The position numbers were made by a program, and so were the translations under genes. This document shows positions 53,061 through 64,000 of a stretch of 64,000 bases of DNA, one piece after another; the first letter of the stretch is position 1; each line of letters begins with the position of its first letter. Below the pieces are notes generated by a model that was not told the DNA's origin, did not search any database, and saw nothing but the letters and a program-made list of their open reading frames with translations. Source of the stretch: Pomphorhynchus laevis. Taxonomy: Eukaryota; Acanthocephala; Palaeacanthocephala; Echinorhynchida; Pomphorhynchidae. The DNA is taken from contig WNNJ02001456.1 of assembly GCA_012934845.2 (NCBI GenBank), positions 1 to 64,000 of the forward strand. The letters run 5' to 3'.

Positions 53061-54863
53061 AGCAAGAGTTTAAACCATCCTGCTAACAACTACTACTTAC
53101 ATTCCAGATCAATCTAGTTCCAGATCAATCAGGCAAATTTAACAGTTTTAACACACAAGGACGTCGATTGGAGGACATAAGAAGACAGCTACGACCGACA
53201 CCAACTGTGCTCAACTACAAGTACAGTGCTCGACACATGACTGCAGCGTCTGGACTACAATCGCATGCGACAGCAGTAAGTCTAAAGAATACTTCCTATG
53301 CGGCTTTTGTGCCAACAAACTTATACGCGACCACTCCCATAAGGACATATCAACCTCCAATGTGTCCACTTAAACCACCCCAGTCGTTTCTGATATCCTT
53401 TGTTAACCCACTGATCCTGTCATCACATGCACTTCTAATTCCATGTCTTCACTTCCCGACACCCCCGTATGTTCCCTTCTGTCTCGTTTCTCAATAGCCT
53501 ACGTCCCTCAATCAAAATCACATCCACCAACCTTCACAATCCTTCAACTCATAACCTTTCCTCACATCGCTCACCACCCTCTATATTATCCAAATACTCT
53601 TTGATGTTTCCGCATTAAGATCTATCCTATCGTCTATTGTTCCTGCGTATAAACCATTTTTTCAACAACGTATCTCCTGTCGCATTCATCCACCTAAATA
53701 AATCTCCTCAATCTAATCCTTCCCAGCCCCCTCTCCTAATTTTTTTTCAAGCATTGCTCTCACGCGTTTTCTGTCCTCTCCCAACGATTCGAACTCATGT
53801 CCTCTACAGCCACTCGCATTTTCCCCGATCGCACCCCTTCCGAAATCGCTCAACTCTCATCTGCCCACATCGAAAAACGCCGTCGCGAGGAAAACGGCGA
53901 AACATCTCTCACCATCCGAAACATCGAAGGAAATTTTCAAGTTGTCCACACCCGCACAAAAATTCGATGGCGCTCCATCTCCCCTATATGTCTTCTCCAC
54001 TAGTCCCTATCCCCACCACACACGGTTTCCGCCTTGGCCTCCTTAACACTAGATCTATTCTCAATAAGTTCGATCTCATCCTCAACATATTCACCAAGCA
54101 AACCATCAATCTCTTCTGCCTCACCGAATCATGGCACTCAGATTCCGACGACTTTTCCATTCGCCGTCTGCTCTCTGCCGGTTGATCACTAGTCGAATCC
54201 GCTCGCCCCCTCAGCAAATCCCCTTCTAAATTTTCTAACCATGGCAGCATTGTCGCATTCGCCCGCCACCCTGCGTCTATTCGTAAAATCACTTCCCCTT
54301 TCAGTCCTTGCTCTTTTGAACTGCTCACTAGTCGTTCTTCTAACCCGATTACTCTAGATCCCGCCATTGTATAACGTCCTGGTTCATCAGCTCCTACATC
54401 CTTATTTTTTACCGAGCTCGCTGACCTCCTGTCACACTGTTATTTGTACTCAATCCCTTTAATCGTTCTTGGCGATTTCAACATCCGCCTAGACCGCCTC
54501 TCTTCCACCGAGTCCATCCAGGTCATCATCATTCTATCCAACTATAACTACAAACCCATCTCCATTGCCCCCACACATATACTTGGTGGGACACTCGACA
54601 TCATCGCTGTCCCCGATCATTTTGATGCCTACACCTCACTGTCTATTTTCGATCCAGGTCTATCCGATCACTTGCTCGTCACTCTTCATCTCACTCAAAA
54701 CCACACCCCTCTTTACACACCTACAATCCTACATCGCTGTTGGGGAAATCTCGACCTCTCCCTTCTCCGCTCTGCCTTACTCAAATCGTCTCTACCCTAT
54801 CCCACAATAACATATTCCTCTCCTCACGATCTCGCCTTTCTTTTCGACTATGAACTCACATCC

Positions 54864-55386
54864 AAATTACATAGGTAATTTTCTGAAGATGCTAACAGAA
54901 GTTAGCGAAATATTAAAAATAATTTCCTCTCTTCTTTGATCTTTCTCTTTTATAATAAATCTTTTTTGATTTTATATCAGCTTGACGAATTGCCAATTTT
55001 CGGAAATCACGATCCATAAATGCAGCTTTGACTATTTCTCTGACTTCTACCAACGTATCTCTCAGAGCATATTTGCAACGTTCTCGATAAGATTGCTGTA
55101 GATGCAGATATTTTATATTTGGCAGGTGGGTGGCTCGACAATACAGGTCGACACTAACGGGCTTTTGATAAATCTTCATTATTATTTAATGTTTCCGTCT
55201 AATCATAACATCCAGAAATGCAATGGGCTTTGCCAAGTTTACAGTGTGAACTTCCCATTGAATAACTGTCTTTGTATTAAATATTTTTCAACGTTTTCTA
55301 TTTTATTGAATATCATGAAAACATCCTAGACAAATCTCTGAAATAAACACGAAGTTTGCAAATACTCCTAAACATATGCGTTTCAA
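54864..55386 (-). mobile_element. PLE-2 (second Penelope-like family) fragment inserted in LINE-L2
   Basis: Bounded by TCACATCC at 54856-54863 and 55387-55394. Minus-strand residues in element order: AKPIAFLDVMIRR (about 55240), KIYQKPVSVDLYCRATHLP (about 55170), then YLHLQQSYRERCKYALRD and ADIKSKKIYYKRER. FLDV...(V/I)Y.KP is the Penelope RT segment after the catalytic box. At its 3' end the module GCTAAC-AGAA-GTTAGC (plus-strand reading, 54889-54904) precedes the junction. Only the RT C-terminal end remains. Confidence 0.65.
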
Positions 55387-57418
55387 TCACATCCACTATC
55401 GATCTTATCTTGCCCTTCAAGCCTCACACACACCGTCGCTTGCACCGTGCCCCATGGTTTGACATCCAATGCCTATTCTCAAAGCGTCGACTCCGTCATG
55501 CTTTTCGAATCTATCACCGCTCTCTCAGACGTGATTTCCGCTCGATCACTCCGTCTTTCCGTGATTCCTATCTTGCTCATCGCCGGTCTCATTTCCACCT
55601 ACTTTTTACCAAATGCAACTCCTTCTGGCAGCATAAAATCATCACTTCATTCAACTCTAAGACTCTATGGCGTACTTTTAACTCAATCATGGCTCGTTCC
55701 TCTTCGCCGTGCAACATCAATCCCCATGATTATTCGTCATTTCTCCAGACGAAAGTATACGCGTTGCTCTCTCACACCCCGATCTCAAACCTATCCCACT
55801 CTGCCCCGCCAGCCTCATCTTCCGGAACTCTTTCATCTTATCCCTGTCACACTTTCCGAAGTCTCATATGTTCTCATGTCCTTGCCTAGCAAAACCTTCC
55901 CCGCCGATCCCCTGCCTACCAACATACTTAAATCCATATGCTCATCGATATCCCCTTTTCTCACAACCTTGTTTAACTCGTCCATCCACAGTCGTATCTT
56001 CTCTTCACACTGGAAATCCGCAATCGTTCGTCCCCTCCTAAAGAAACAATCGCTTAAACCCTTCCCTTCCATCTAGCTATCGCCCCATTTCACTACTCCC
56101 TACACTTTCTAAGCTTTTAGAACGCCTCATCTTAATACAGATCAACGCTTATCTCTCATCATCTAATCTATACCCTCCTTTCCAATCCGCTTTACGCTCT
56201 AATCACACTACAGAAATCGCATGCATGAACGTTTACAACGACTTACTCATTTCTCGAGACAAGGCCCTATATAGTATTCCCATCTCCCTCGACCTCTCCT
56301 CCGCATTCGACATTGTCGACCACTCCATCTTCCTTTCTCGCCTTCGTTATGATTACGGCTTTTCTTCCTCCTCCGTAGCATGGTTTGCCTCATATCTAAC
56401 CGACCGTTCCTTTCGCGTCTCTTCTAATTCATAATCCTCCACTCTCATCCCTATTTTTTGCGAGGTCCCACAAGGTTCAGTCCTAGGTCCCTTTCTTTTC
56501 TCTCTTCTGATGGCGATCTCTATCCGTTTATCAAACCTTACTCCTGTAACGTCATGCAATACGTCGATGACATTCTCATCTATGTTCATCCACCCGCACA
56601 TCGCATACACGATATCGGCATTTCTGCCTTCAACCGTCTTTCTTCAATCTACAAACGTCTCTCCAATATCCATCTCGTTCTAAACCCCGACAAGTATAAA
56701 ACAATGTGGATCCTCCCCGTAAACTAAACATATCTCCTCCCACTTTATCTTTTGCCTCATCGATCATCCCCATAGTCCACAATCTCACTTTCCTAGGCTT
56801 CCATTTCGATGATCATCTTTCTCTTAAACCCTTCGTCCGTGACAATGTCCGCTCGTCTAACTTAATTCTCCGTGACATCCGCCGTATCCGCCCTCTTATC
56901 GACTTCCGTTCTTGTATGTCTCTTCTTTCATCGTTTCTTTTCCCTAAAATCGATTACTGTCTTAGCCTTTTCGCCAATTCTCCAAAATCCATCATCCTAC
57001 CCCTACAACGCATAATCAACTCCGCCGTTCGAGTGCTCTTTCGTCTCCGTCGCTTCGACCACACATCCACATATTTTGCCCAACTCTCCTGGCCCACCAT
57101 CCACATCCGCATCAAACTCCGCCTTCTCGTAACTTTTAGTCTCATCGCTGTCGGCTCCCCATCGTTCATCAACCTTCGTTTCTTAGACGACACTCGCCCC
57201 CACCTCGCTATTGCTGCGTTCCCGTCATTCCCTCTTGCTCCACGTTCCCAATTACTCCAACAATTATGGTCTCCGATCCTTCCTCGTCGGCGCCCTACTC
57301 GCCTGGAATCAACTCCCTCTCGACGATCGCCGCGCTCCCTCCTTTATCACATTCAAACACCTCCGTTCACACCTTCTCGACACATGATTTACATTTTTGT
57401 TTTGTTGTGGTCATTTAA

Positions 57419-57434
57419 GCGTGCGATGACACGC
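57419..57434 (+). other. LINE-L2 3' UTR hairpin (representative)
   Basis: GCGTG-CGATGA-CACGC sits just before the element end. Equivalent hairpins are at 31348-31363 (GCGTGC/GCACGC), 47232-47248 (GCGTAC/GTACGC, a compensatory G-C to A-T change), 63751-63766 and 42873-42889. A conserved 3' stem-loop recognised by the RT is known for some LINEs of the L2 group; recognition here is inferred. Confidence 0.65.
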
Positions 57435-57474
57435 ATTTGCCACATTAAAATAAATCTTTTTATATTGGGTGATA

Positions 57475-60400
57475 ACAACAAATTCGTTAGCGTTGAATGA
57501 CCTTTCCGAAAACCATGTTGTTCAGGGGCGAGGATATGGTTCGTTTCTAGGTGAGTGGTGACTTTTCGCAGAAGTAAGCGTTCCAGTACGCGACAGCAGA
57601 CACATGTGAGGCTAATCGGTCTGTAGTTACCGATGTCGGAACGAGACCCCTTTTTTAATGCGGGGTAGATAAGATAGTGCTTTCATTCGAGGAAATCTTT
57701 CCTAGCACGATTGTGGCACTGAAGATATTATATAGAGGTAAGTATATAGTGTCAGCTAGGTTACGAATATATGCTAACGGAAATATATCCGGACCAGCAC
57801 TTAATGTGGATTTTAGACGGGATAACTCGCTGTACACTAAGTCAAGTCTAATGAAGTTATCAAGGTCAGAAGTAGTATTAGCGATGAAACCATACGAACT
57901 GTCAGTTATTTGCGGTGGAGCATTCAGTGACGAATTCAGCGATGTGAAATTTGTGCCGAATACATTCGCAATTGCCTTTGCGTCCAATACTAAATACCCT
58001 TGGCTGTTAATAATAGAGGAGAACGTGTTAGCTATACGTTTTCTTGATGAAATGTATTTGAAGAGTGAGCCAGGGTCTCAACGACATCGTTCGGATAAAT
58101 TATTTTCGAATATTACTCTCGTACGTCCATTTAAGGATGTTACCCTGTTTCTATACTGTCGGTATCGCTCAAAACTATAGTTACCTGCTTTATAATTACA
58201 AAATGTCTTGCGTCGCTGAGCCAGTATAGAGCTCTTGATTAAACCAACGAGGAGATGAGCTGACGTCAATTTAACGTACAATTGGGGCGTAGCGGGAAAG
58301 TACTGAATACAAGGTGTCTTTGAAAAACAGCCAGGCGGCATCAATACTCACAATATAAGCATTAGGCCACGAAACGGTAGAAATAAACTCTTTTATTTTG
58401 TTCTTGTCGGCTTTAAATGAGTTGAATCTGTTAACACAAGAATTATTGATAGGGATACTAAGTCCAAGATCTATTAATAAGGTGACATGATCAGAACAAC
58501 CAACTAGATTCAAGTGATTAAGCTAGTGACAATATGTCCTGGAGCAGACAAAACCAGATCAAGAAGAGAACGAGACGTAGAAGATATTCTGGTAAATCCA
58601 TTGACATGTTGAGAAAGGTATAGATCATTGATTGTTTGAAGTAACACAATCGAACCAAAGTCAGAAGGCGAATTACAACTGCATGTATTCCAATCTATTG
58701 TAGGCATGTTAAAGTCACCAACAACCAGTATCGGCTTATTATGGTCCGATAGCTGGTATAAACGTTGCACGATACTATCAGTACATGAATTAGGAGTGCG
58801 GTAAACGACTACAAGTATCAAGGAGAATGGGCGATATAATCTTATCGCTAAAAGTTCGTTTGAAGTTAAGGGTCGTTAAAAGTTTCGAGGACACGGAACT
58901 TTATTGTGTCACGTATAAAGAGTAACATACCACAACCCTGTTTAGCTATTCTATCGCTGCGGCACGCAATATATCCTTTTAACAAAATTTTATGATCGAA
59001 GATAGAAGGGTATAGCCACGATTCCGTAAAAGCTGCAATTATCGGTGGATGGTCGTAAATCAGTAATCCAATCTCATTCATTTTATTAAACACTACGCAC
59101 ATTAGAGTATATAATTTGATGGGAAGCTTTATTTATTATACATTTAGATGACAAACACTTTTGAGTTCCCGACTTGAACAAGGCAATAGAGCTTCTTATG
59201 AAATTTTGGTAGATGCACTCTGTAGGCATGCGGTCGGCGTCGAAGCACGCTGGGAAGCAATATCTGCTGTATTCAATAGGCCTTGCCAACGAATGTGGAG
59301 GCGCCCCCGTACTACCTGAAAATTCTGAATTGTTAAGTTGTTTTCACCATGTGCCAGTCTTTGAGCTAGTTTCGATTTTTCCATTGATAAACGTGTACGT
59401 CAGCGGGGTCCAGGTCTCTAAGAATACGGATGCCGGAACCTTTCAGGTGAAATGATTTACGACGTATAAGCTGCACAATTTCACATGAAGTAAACACCAT
59501 TTTGAGAAGGCGTGGACGATCGTTGGCGGATGAAGGGGCACGACCTAGCCGGAAGACAGCTCTGTAACGCATATCTCTCACAGTTTCACCAGATGATGAT
59601 CAATTTAAGACATTCGTTAGAATATATCAAACATTTAAGTCATTATCAAGTCTGACCTGATTATTTAGGGCATCTGACTCCTTAATGTTAGCAATTAAAA
59701 TGCATTTTTTATAACAAGCAACATTTAAACGGGGTCTGTTTGAACGACCAGTACTATATACAAGGGCACGATTGTGCTTTTCGTGAGAAGCACTAATACA
59801 ATCTACCTTAACTGGTTGCGTGTTATGAGATAGTTGGTTTATACGAATTGCGGGAGTTTGCGATCTATCAGATGACCAAGTAGACATATTGTTGTGGTTG
59901 TTTATAGCCGTTTCCGTCATATAACTGATCGGTCTTACTACAAGAGATCCACCATTGTTAACCAAGACCGTCTGTTTGCCCATATTCATCGGCATATTTT
60001 GATCTCTTCCGGGAATGCATCACAAAAAATCGATTGGTTGCAAACAGTATATCGAACAGTATCATTTGTTTGGCTTGTTAAGCGATTTGGACCTTGACGT
60101 GACACTGAATCTAGCTGGGCATAGTAACTATTTGGTGATGGTAGCCTGTTACCCGATAGCAACGAACATACTTGTCTCTGAAGTTCAAGAACGTTTGTCT
60201 GTAAAGTAGCTACGCAAAATCCACAAATAAAATCTATATAAAGGAAATTGACAGGTAGTTGACGCGGTATCCACACAGTGGTCCAAACAAAACATTGTGA
60301 ATTAGAACATTTAATGTTACGGTGACTACTTTCGTCTGTATATGATATATCGTGGGACATAGCAACCGAATTAGCCTTCAAGGCTTGCTTGACTTTGGAC

Positions 60401-60480
60401 CGACTTTCATCATCCTACTGAACGCCCACTGTCATCATATCGCTTAGAAGAAACAACAGCTGTTTTACGTGGCCGACCTC
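57475..60480 (-). mobile_element. CR1-like LINE (CR1-C), 3'-truncated
   Basis: From 5' to 3' on the minus strand: ORF1 with a C-rich finger (60381-59986: IKCSNSQCFVW, DFICGFCVATLQ) and a C-terminal RNA-binding part (59581-59366: AVFRLGRAPSSANDRPRLLK); endonuclease at 59102-58271 (IIAAFTESWLYPSIFDHKIL; MILVVVYRTPNS; PILVVGDFNMPTIDWNT); RT N-terminus at 57990-57480 (LSAGPDIFPLAYIRNLA; NYRPISLTCVCCRVLERLLL). It stops inside the palm, just after GFRKGHST, at the LINE-L2 3' end. Frameshifts lie between several blocks. Confidence 0.8.
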
Positions 60481-60691
60481 TTGTCATTTGTAATTTCGTT
60501 CCTCGTTTGATATTTTTGTAGTAACTGTAATGTAATTAACTAATTACTTATGTTGTAAGTATTTAAGAATCAAGACAATTTTTCAAATTATTATTTAATT
60601 ACTTTAATATTATTATATTATTATATTATTTAATTTTATAATATTAATTTCATTTTTTAAATAGTTGATAATGATCCATTATTGATAAATA
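60481..60691. other. AT-rich DNA upstream of CR1-C
   Basis: Simple TATTATTATT sequence (60600-60650) and no ORF. Leads into the palindrome at 60692. Confidence 0.4.
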
Positions 60692-60838
60692 ATTATTGGA
60701 GCTGTATCAAAGAAAAGAGGAAATTATGTTTGATATTTCGCTGACTTCTGTTAGCATCTTAGGTAAATTCTGAAGGTGCTAACAGAAGTTAGCGAAATAT
60801 CAAAAAAAATCCTATTTTATTCGATCCAGCTCCAATAA
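60692..60838. repeat. 147-bp palindromic PLE-2 type repeat (two modules head to head)
   Basis: The left half (ATTATTGGAGCTGTATCAAAG ... TTAGCATCTTAGG) and right half (CTGAAGGTGCTAACAGAAG ... CCAGCTCCAATAAT) are inverted copies of the same about 70-bp module that is found singly at 54.87 and 61.28 kb. Each half contains the GCTAAC/GTTAGC stem. The whole would fold as one long hairpin. Confidence 0.75.
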
Positions 60839-61079
60839 TTCTTATCTCAATATTGTTAAAATGTTTTATAAAATTAAAATTGTTAAAAAATAAAAACAAA
60901 GAGTTAATTTGTGTTAATATTATTTTCTTATTTTTAAGATAAATATTATTAAATTTATCTGGATAAATCCAGTAGTTAACAAGATAAATAAAATATATTT
61001 ATTTCAAGATTTATTTTAAATAAATTTAGCGAAAAAATCAAGGTCGTTTATTTTATTTTTTAAAATAGTTGATAGTGAT
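60839..61079. other. AT-rich DNA, nothing recognised
   Basis: Low-complexity sequence with short AAATAAAT and TTTATT tracts and no ORF. The phrase TAGTTGATA(A/G)TGATC.ATTATTGATAAA occurs both before the palindrome at 60664 and again at 61068, marking a repeated flank. Confidence 0.4.
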
Positions 61080-61362
61080 CAATTATTGATAAAGAATTAT
61101 TGGAGCTGGATCAAAGCATCTTCAGAAAATACATAAGGTAATTTTCATAAGGTAATTTAACATCCCCCTTCTCCGCTTTCCCTTATCCAAATCGTCTCTA
61201 TCTTCTCCCACAGTAACATCTTCCTATCCTCACGATATTGCATTTCTTTTCGACTCTAAACTCACATCCAAATTACATAGGTAATTTTCTGAAGATGTTA
61301 ACAGAAGTTAGCGAAATATCAAAAATAATTTCCTCTCTTCTTTGATCCAGCTCCAATAATTA
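61080..61362. repeat. PLE-2 modules enclosing a LINE-L2 fragment
   Basis: A partial inverted module at 61103-61150 (AGCTGGATCAAAG..., CATCTTCAGAAAAT) and a full module at 61283-61358 (TTCTGAAGATGTTAACAG..., CCAGCTCCAATAAT) surround 61160-61280. The latter matches the endonuclease-coding segment of LINE-L2 at 54790-54865 and 61625-61735, including the CACATCCAAATTACATAGG junction that marks the PLE-2 insertion in LINE-L2 copy 3. Confidence 0.65.
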
Positions 61363-61440
61363 TATATTAATTACCATTTCTGAAGATGTAATTTCATAAA
61401 TAATTTCTTATAAATTTTTAAATTTCCAGGAACAATCAGG
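61363..61440. other. short spacer
   Basis: AT-rich spacer before LINE-L2 copy 4; no feature recognised. Confidence 0.35.
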
Positions 61441-63779
61441 TACAGTTGAACGACATTGGTGAGGCACTCGACATCAAAGCTGTCACCGATCGTTTTGCTG
61501 CCTACACCTAACTGCACATCTCCGATCCCGGTCTATCCGATCACTTTCTCGTCTCCCTTGATATCACTTCCAAACACTCCCGCCTAACACACTTACCATC
61601 CTACGTCGCTCTTGAAGAAATCTTGACATCCCCTTCTCCGCTTTGCCTTACTCAAATCGTCTCTATCTTCTCCCACAATAACATCTTCCTATCCTCACGA
61701 TATTACATTTCTTTTCGATTCTAAACTCACATCCGCTCTCGATCTTCTCTTGCCCTTCCATCCTCAACCTCATCGACGCTTGCACCATGCTCCATGATTT
61801 GACATCCAATGCCTACTCTCAAAGTGTTTACTTCGTCATGATTTTCGAGTCTATCACCGCTCTCTCAGACGTGATATCCACTCTATCACTCCGTCTCTCC
61901 GTGATTCCTATCTTGCTCTTCGCCGGTCTCATCTCAACCTACTACGTACCAAATGCAACACCTTCAAGCTGCGTAAAATTCAACACTTCATTAAACTCTA
62001 AGTCTCTCTGGCATACTTTTAACTCAATCCTTTCTCGCTACTCTTCGTCTTGCAACATAAATCCCGATGATTATTCGTCATTTCTTCAGACCAAAGTATC
62101 CACGTTGCTCTCTCACAACCCCGTCTCAATTCCATCTCACTGCTAATTGCCTCGCCTCATCCTCCCAGAACTCTTTCATCTTCTCCCTGTCCCACGTGCC
62201 AAAGTCTCATCTGTGATCATCTCCTTGCCCATAAAAACCTTACCTGCCGATCCCCTGCCTAATCCATACTTAAATCCATGTGCTTATCGATATCCCCTCT
62301 CCTCATCGCCTTGTTTAAGTCGTCTATCCGAAGTCTGGATCTTTCCTTCACACTAGAAATCCGCAATCGTTCGTCCCCTCCTTAAAAAACAGTCGCTCGA
62401 CCCATAACTTCCATCTAGCTATCGTCACATTTCACTCCTCCCTACTATTTCTTAGCTATTAGAGCGACCTATCTTAATACAGATCAACGTTTAGCTCTCT
62501 TCATCCAATCTGTACCCTCCTTTCCAATCCGTTTTCTGCATTAATCACTCCAAAGAAATCGCCTGCATGAACTACAGCGTACTCATTTCTCGTGACAAGG
62601 CTCATATAGTGTTATCATCTCCCTCGACCTCCCCTTCCCCTTCGACATAGTCGACCACTACATCCTCCTTTCTCGCATTCGTTATGATTACGGCTTTTCT
62701 TCCTCCTCCGTAGCATGTATCTATCCGACCGTTCTTTTCACGTCTGTCCAAATTCATCATCCTATCCTTCCATTCCTATTTTCTGCGGGGTTTCACAAGG
62801 TTCAGTCCTAGGTCCCCTGTTTTTTCTATTTTACTTGGCGATATCTCTCCGTTTATCAAACCTTACTCTTTTAACGTCATGCAATACACCGATGACATCC
62901 TCATATATACTCATGCACCCGCCCATCGAATACCCGATATCGCAATTTCTGCCTCCAACTGTCTTTCTTCTATCTACAAGCGTATCTCCCCTCTTCGTCT
63001 CGTTCTAAACTCAGACAAATCTAAAATAATGTGGATCCTCTCCTTAAACCAAACATATCTCCTCCCACTGTATCTTTTGCCTCATCGATCATCCCCATAG
63101 TCCACAATCTCAATTTCTTAGACTTCCATTTCGATGATCATCTTTCCCTTAAACCCTTCGTCCGTGACAAGGTCCGCTCGTCTAACTTAATTCTCCGTGA
63201 CATCCGCCGTATCCGCCCCTTATCGACTTCCGTTCTTGTATGTCTCTTCTTTCATCGTTTCTTTTCCCTAAAATCGATTACTGCTTTAGCTTTTTGCCAA
63301 TTCTCCAAAATCCATCATCCTACCCCTACAACGAATTATCAAATCCGCCGTTCGAATGCTCTTTCGTCTCCGTCGCTTCGACCACACATCTACATATATT
63401 ACCCAACTATCCTGCCCCACCATCCACATCCGCATACAACTCCGCCTTCTTATCGTAACTTTTCGTTCCATCGTTATCGACTCCCCATCGTTCATCGACC
63501 TTACTTTCGTAGACGACACTCGTCCCACCTCTATATCACGGCGTTCCCGTAATTCCCTCTTACTCCACGTTCCCAATTACTCTAACAAATACGGTTTCCG
63601 ATCCTTCCTCGTCGGCGCCCTACTCGCCCGGAATCAGCTCTCTCAACCTCCTTTGCGCCCCCTCCTTTATTGCATTCAAATGTCGCTCCAGTACCCACCT
63701 TCTCGACACATGATTTAGATTTTTGTGTTTTTGTTGTTGTGGTCATGTAAGCGCGCCTCGGCACGCATTTACCACATAA
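61441..63779 (+). mobile_element. LINE-L2 copy 4, decayed
   Basis: Begins in the endonuclease region (GEALDIKAVTDRF near 61463, SDHFLVSLDI near 61538) and continues through RT: PADPLPNPYLN (62247), IDLDLP-like motif A near 62625 with VDHYILLSRIRYDYGF, VSQGSVLGPLFFLFYL (62790), MQYTDDILIYTHAPAHRIPD (62879, YADD has become YTDD), and RVLF-like MLFRLRRFDHTSTYI at 63356. The 3' hairpin GCGCGC-CTCG-GCACGC is at 63751-63766, followed by TTTACCACATAAAAATAA. Frames are broken at many places, so it is inactive. Confidence 0.8.
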
Positions 63780-64000
63780 AAATAACTACTAGATTTAAAC
63801 TACTCGATTAAAAATGTTTTAATCCATTAGTTTAAAAGTTGAAACTACAAAATGTTTTGGTTTCCTCCATATTTTTTCCTCAATTTAATCAAAAACATCT
63901 ATTTTTTCTCTATTTTGTGATTTTATATCTTCATTTTTATTGTTTTGTCATGAATGCATGTTTTTGTCATGATACTAACGTAGATTTTTGTGGATACTTA
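63780..64000. other. AT-rich DNA at window end
   Basis: No gene or repeat recognised. Contains GTTTTGTCATGAATGCATGT and TTTTTGTCATGATACTAACG, a short internal duplication of TTTTGTCATGA. Confidence 0.4.

Larger units (their letters stand above)
53100..57470 (+). mobile_element. LINE-L2 copy 3, with an internal 523-bp insertion
   Basis: ORF1 runs at about 53160-53990 (a PHD-like CSVWTT...FLCGFC near 53255-53320; end NFQVVHTRTKIRW). Endonuclease: FCLTESWHSDSDDFSIRR at 54110, VLGDFNIRLDRLS at 54465, SDHLLVTLHL at 54668. RT: LPADPLPTN-type residues at 55900, LDLSSAFDIVDHS at 56290, VPQGSVLGPF at 56465, MQYVDDILIYVHPPAHRIHD at 56555 (YADD has become YVDD), then GFHFDDHLSLKPFV and RVLFRLRRFDHTSTYF. 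The 3' end is the hairpin at 57419-57434 and the ACATTAAAATAAATC tail. A foreign 523-bp block sits at 54864-55386 and several frameshifts are present. Confidence 0.8.

Noticed and set aside
52775-60480. Single CR1-C element split by LINE-L2 copy 3 as a firm call
   Set aside because: Order and spacing of RT motifs fit, but I found no target duplication at 53.1 and 57.47 kb, so it is kept as a possibility only.

Overview
The window is eukaryotic, AT-rich, intron-containing DNA from an invertebrate, probably an arthropod. Two host genes are visible as exons and almost everything else is decayed transposable elements. The phylum is inferred from the mix of Jockey-like, CR1/L2-like, restriction-endonuclease LINEs, gypsy and Penelope-like elements and from very short introns (47 and 62 bp). 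No bacterial-style operon, rRNA, tRNA or CRISPR array was seen.

Region 1-9,670 holds the 3' half of an SLC17-family (sialin/VGLUT-like) transporter on the + strand. It has five exons (1092-1235, 3858-3993, 4041-4140, 4203-4353, 9491-9670) with consistent phases, GT/AG borders and a terminal stop. Its introns contain Penelope-like element (PLE-1) remnants, a candidate hammerhead ribozyme, a CR1-like LINE and about 17 copies of a 113-bp satellite. Region 10,160-20,500 has an RTE-like LINE relic, then a 3.8-kb block bounded by degenerate direct repeats that contains a restriction-endonuclease LINE (RLE-2), a 184-codon ORF and a broken intronless HSP90 copy, then more PLE-1 and LINE fragments.

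Region 20,912-35,086 is an ankyrin-repeat gene on the + strand: two exons whose phases and repeat register fit, separated by a 13.75-kb intron filled with three copies of one Jockey-like LINE (LINE-J). One LINE-J copy is itself interrupted by an L2-like LINE (LINE-L2) with an 8-bp target duplication.

Region 35,600-64,000 is a transposon graveyard. It has two copies of an RLE LINE (RLE-1), two copies of a terminal-inverted-repeat MITE, the most complete PLE-1 (43.1-45.6 kb), a gypsy-like element split by a 4.6-kb LINE-L2 (10-bp target duplication), two further LINE-L2 copies, a CR1-like LINE, and a second Penelope-like family (PLE-2).

The most interesting signal is RNA structure carried by these elements. 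PLE-1 copies end in a 90-nt module with a predicted pseudoknot and compensatory changes between eight copies. The LINE-L2 3' end carries a hairpin with a compensatory pair. Hammerhead-type cores (CTGANGA - stem - GAAA) occur in several unrelated repeats, one of them in a 354-bp insertion with a clean 10-bp target duplication that resembles a retrozyme.
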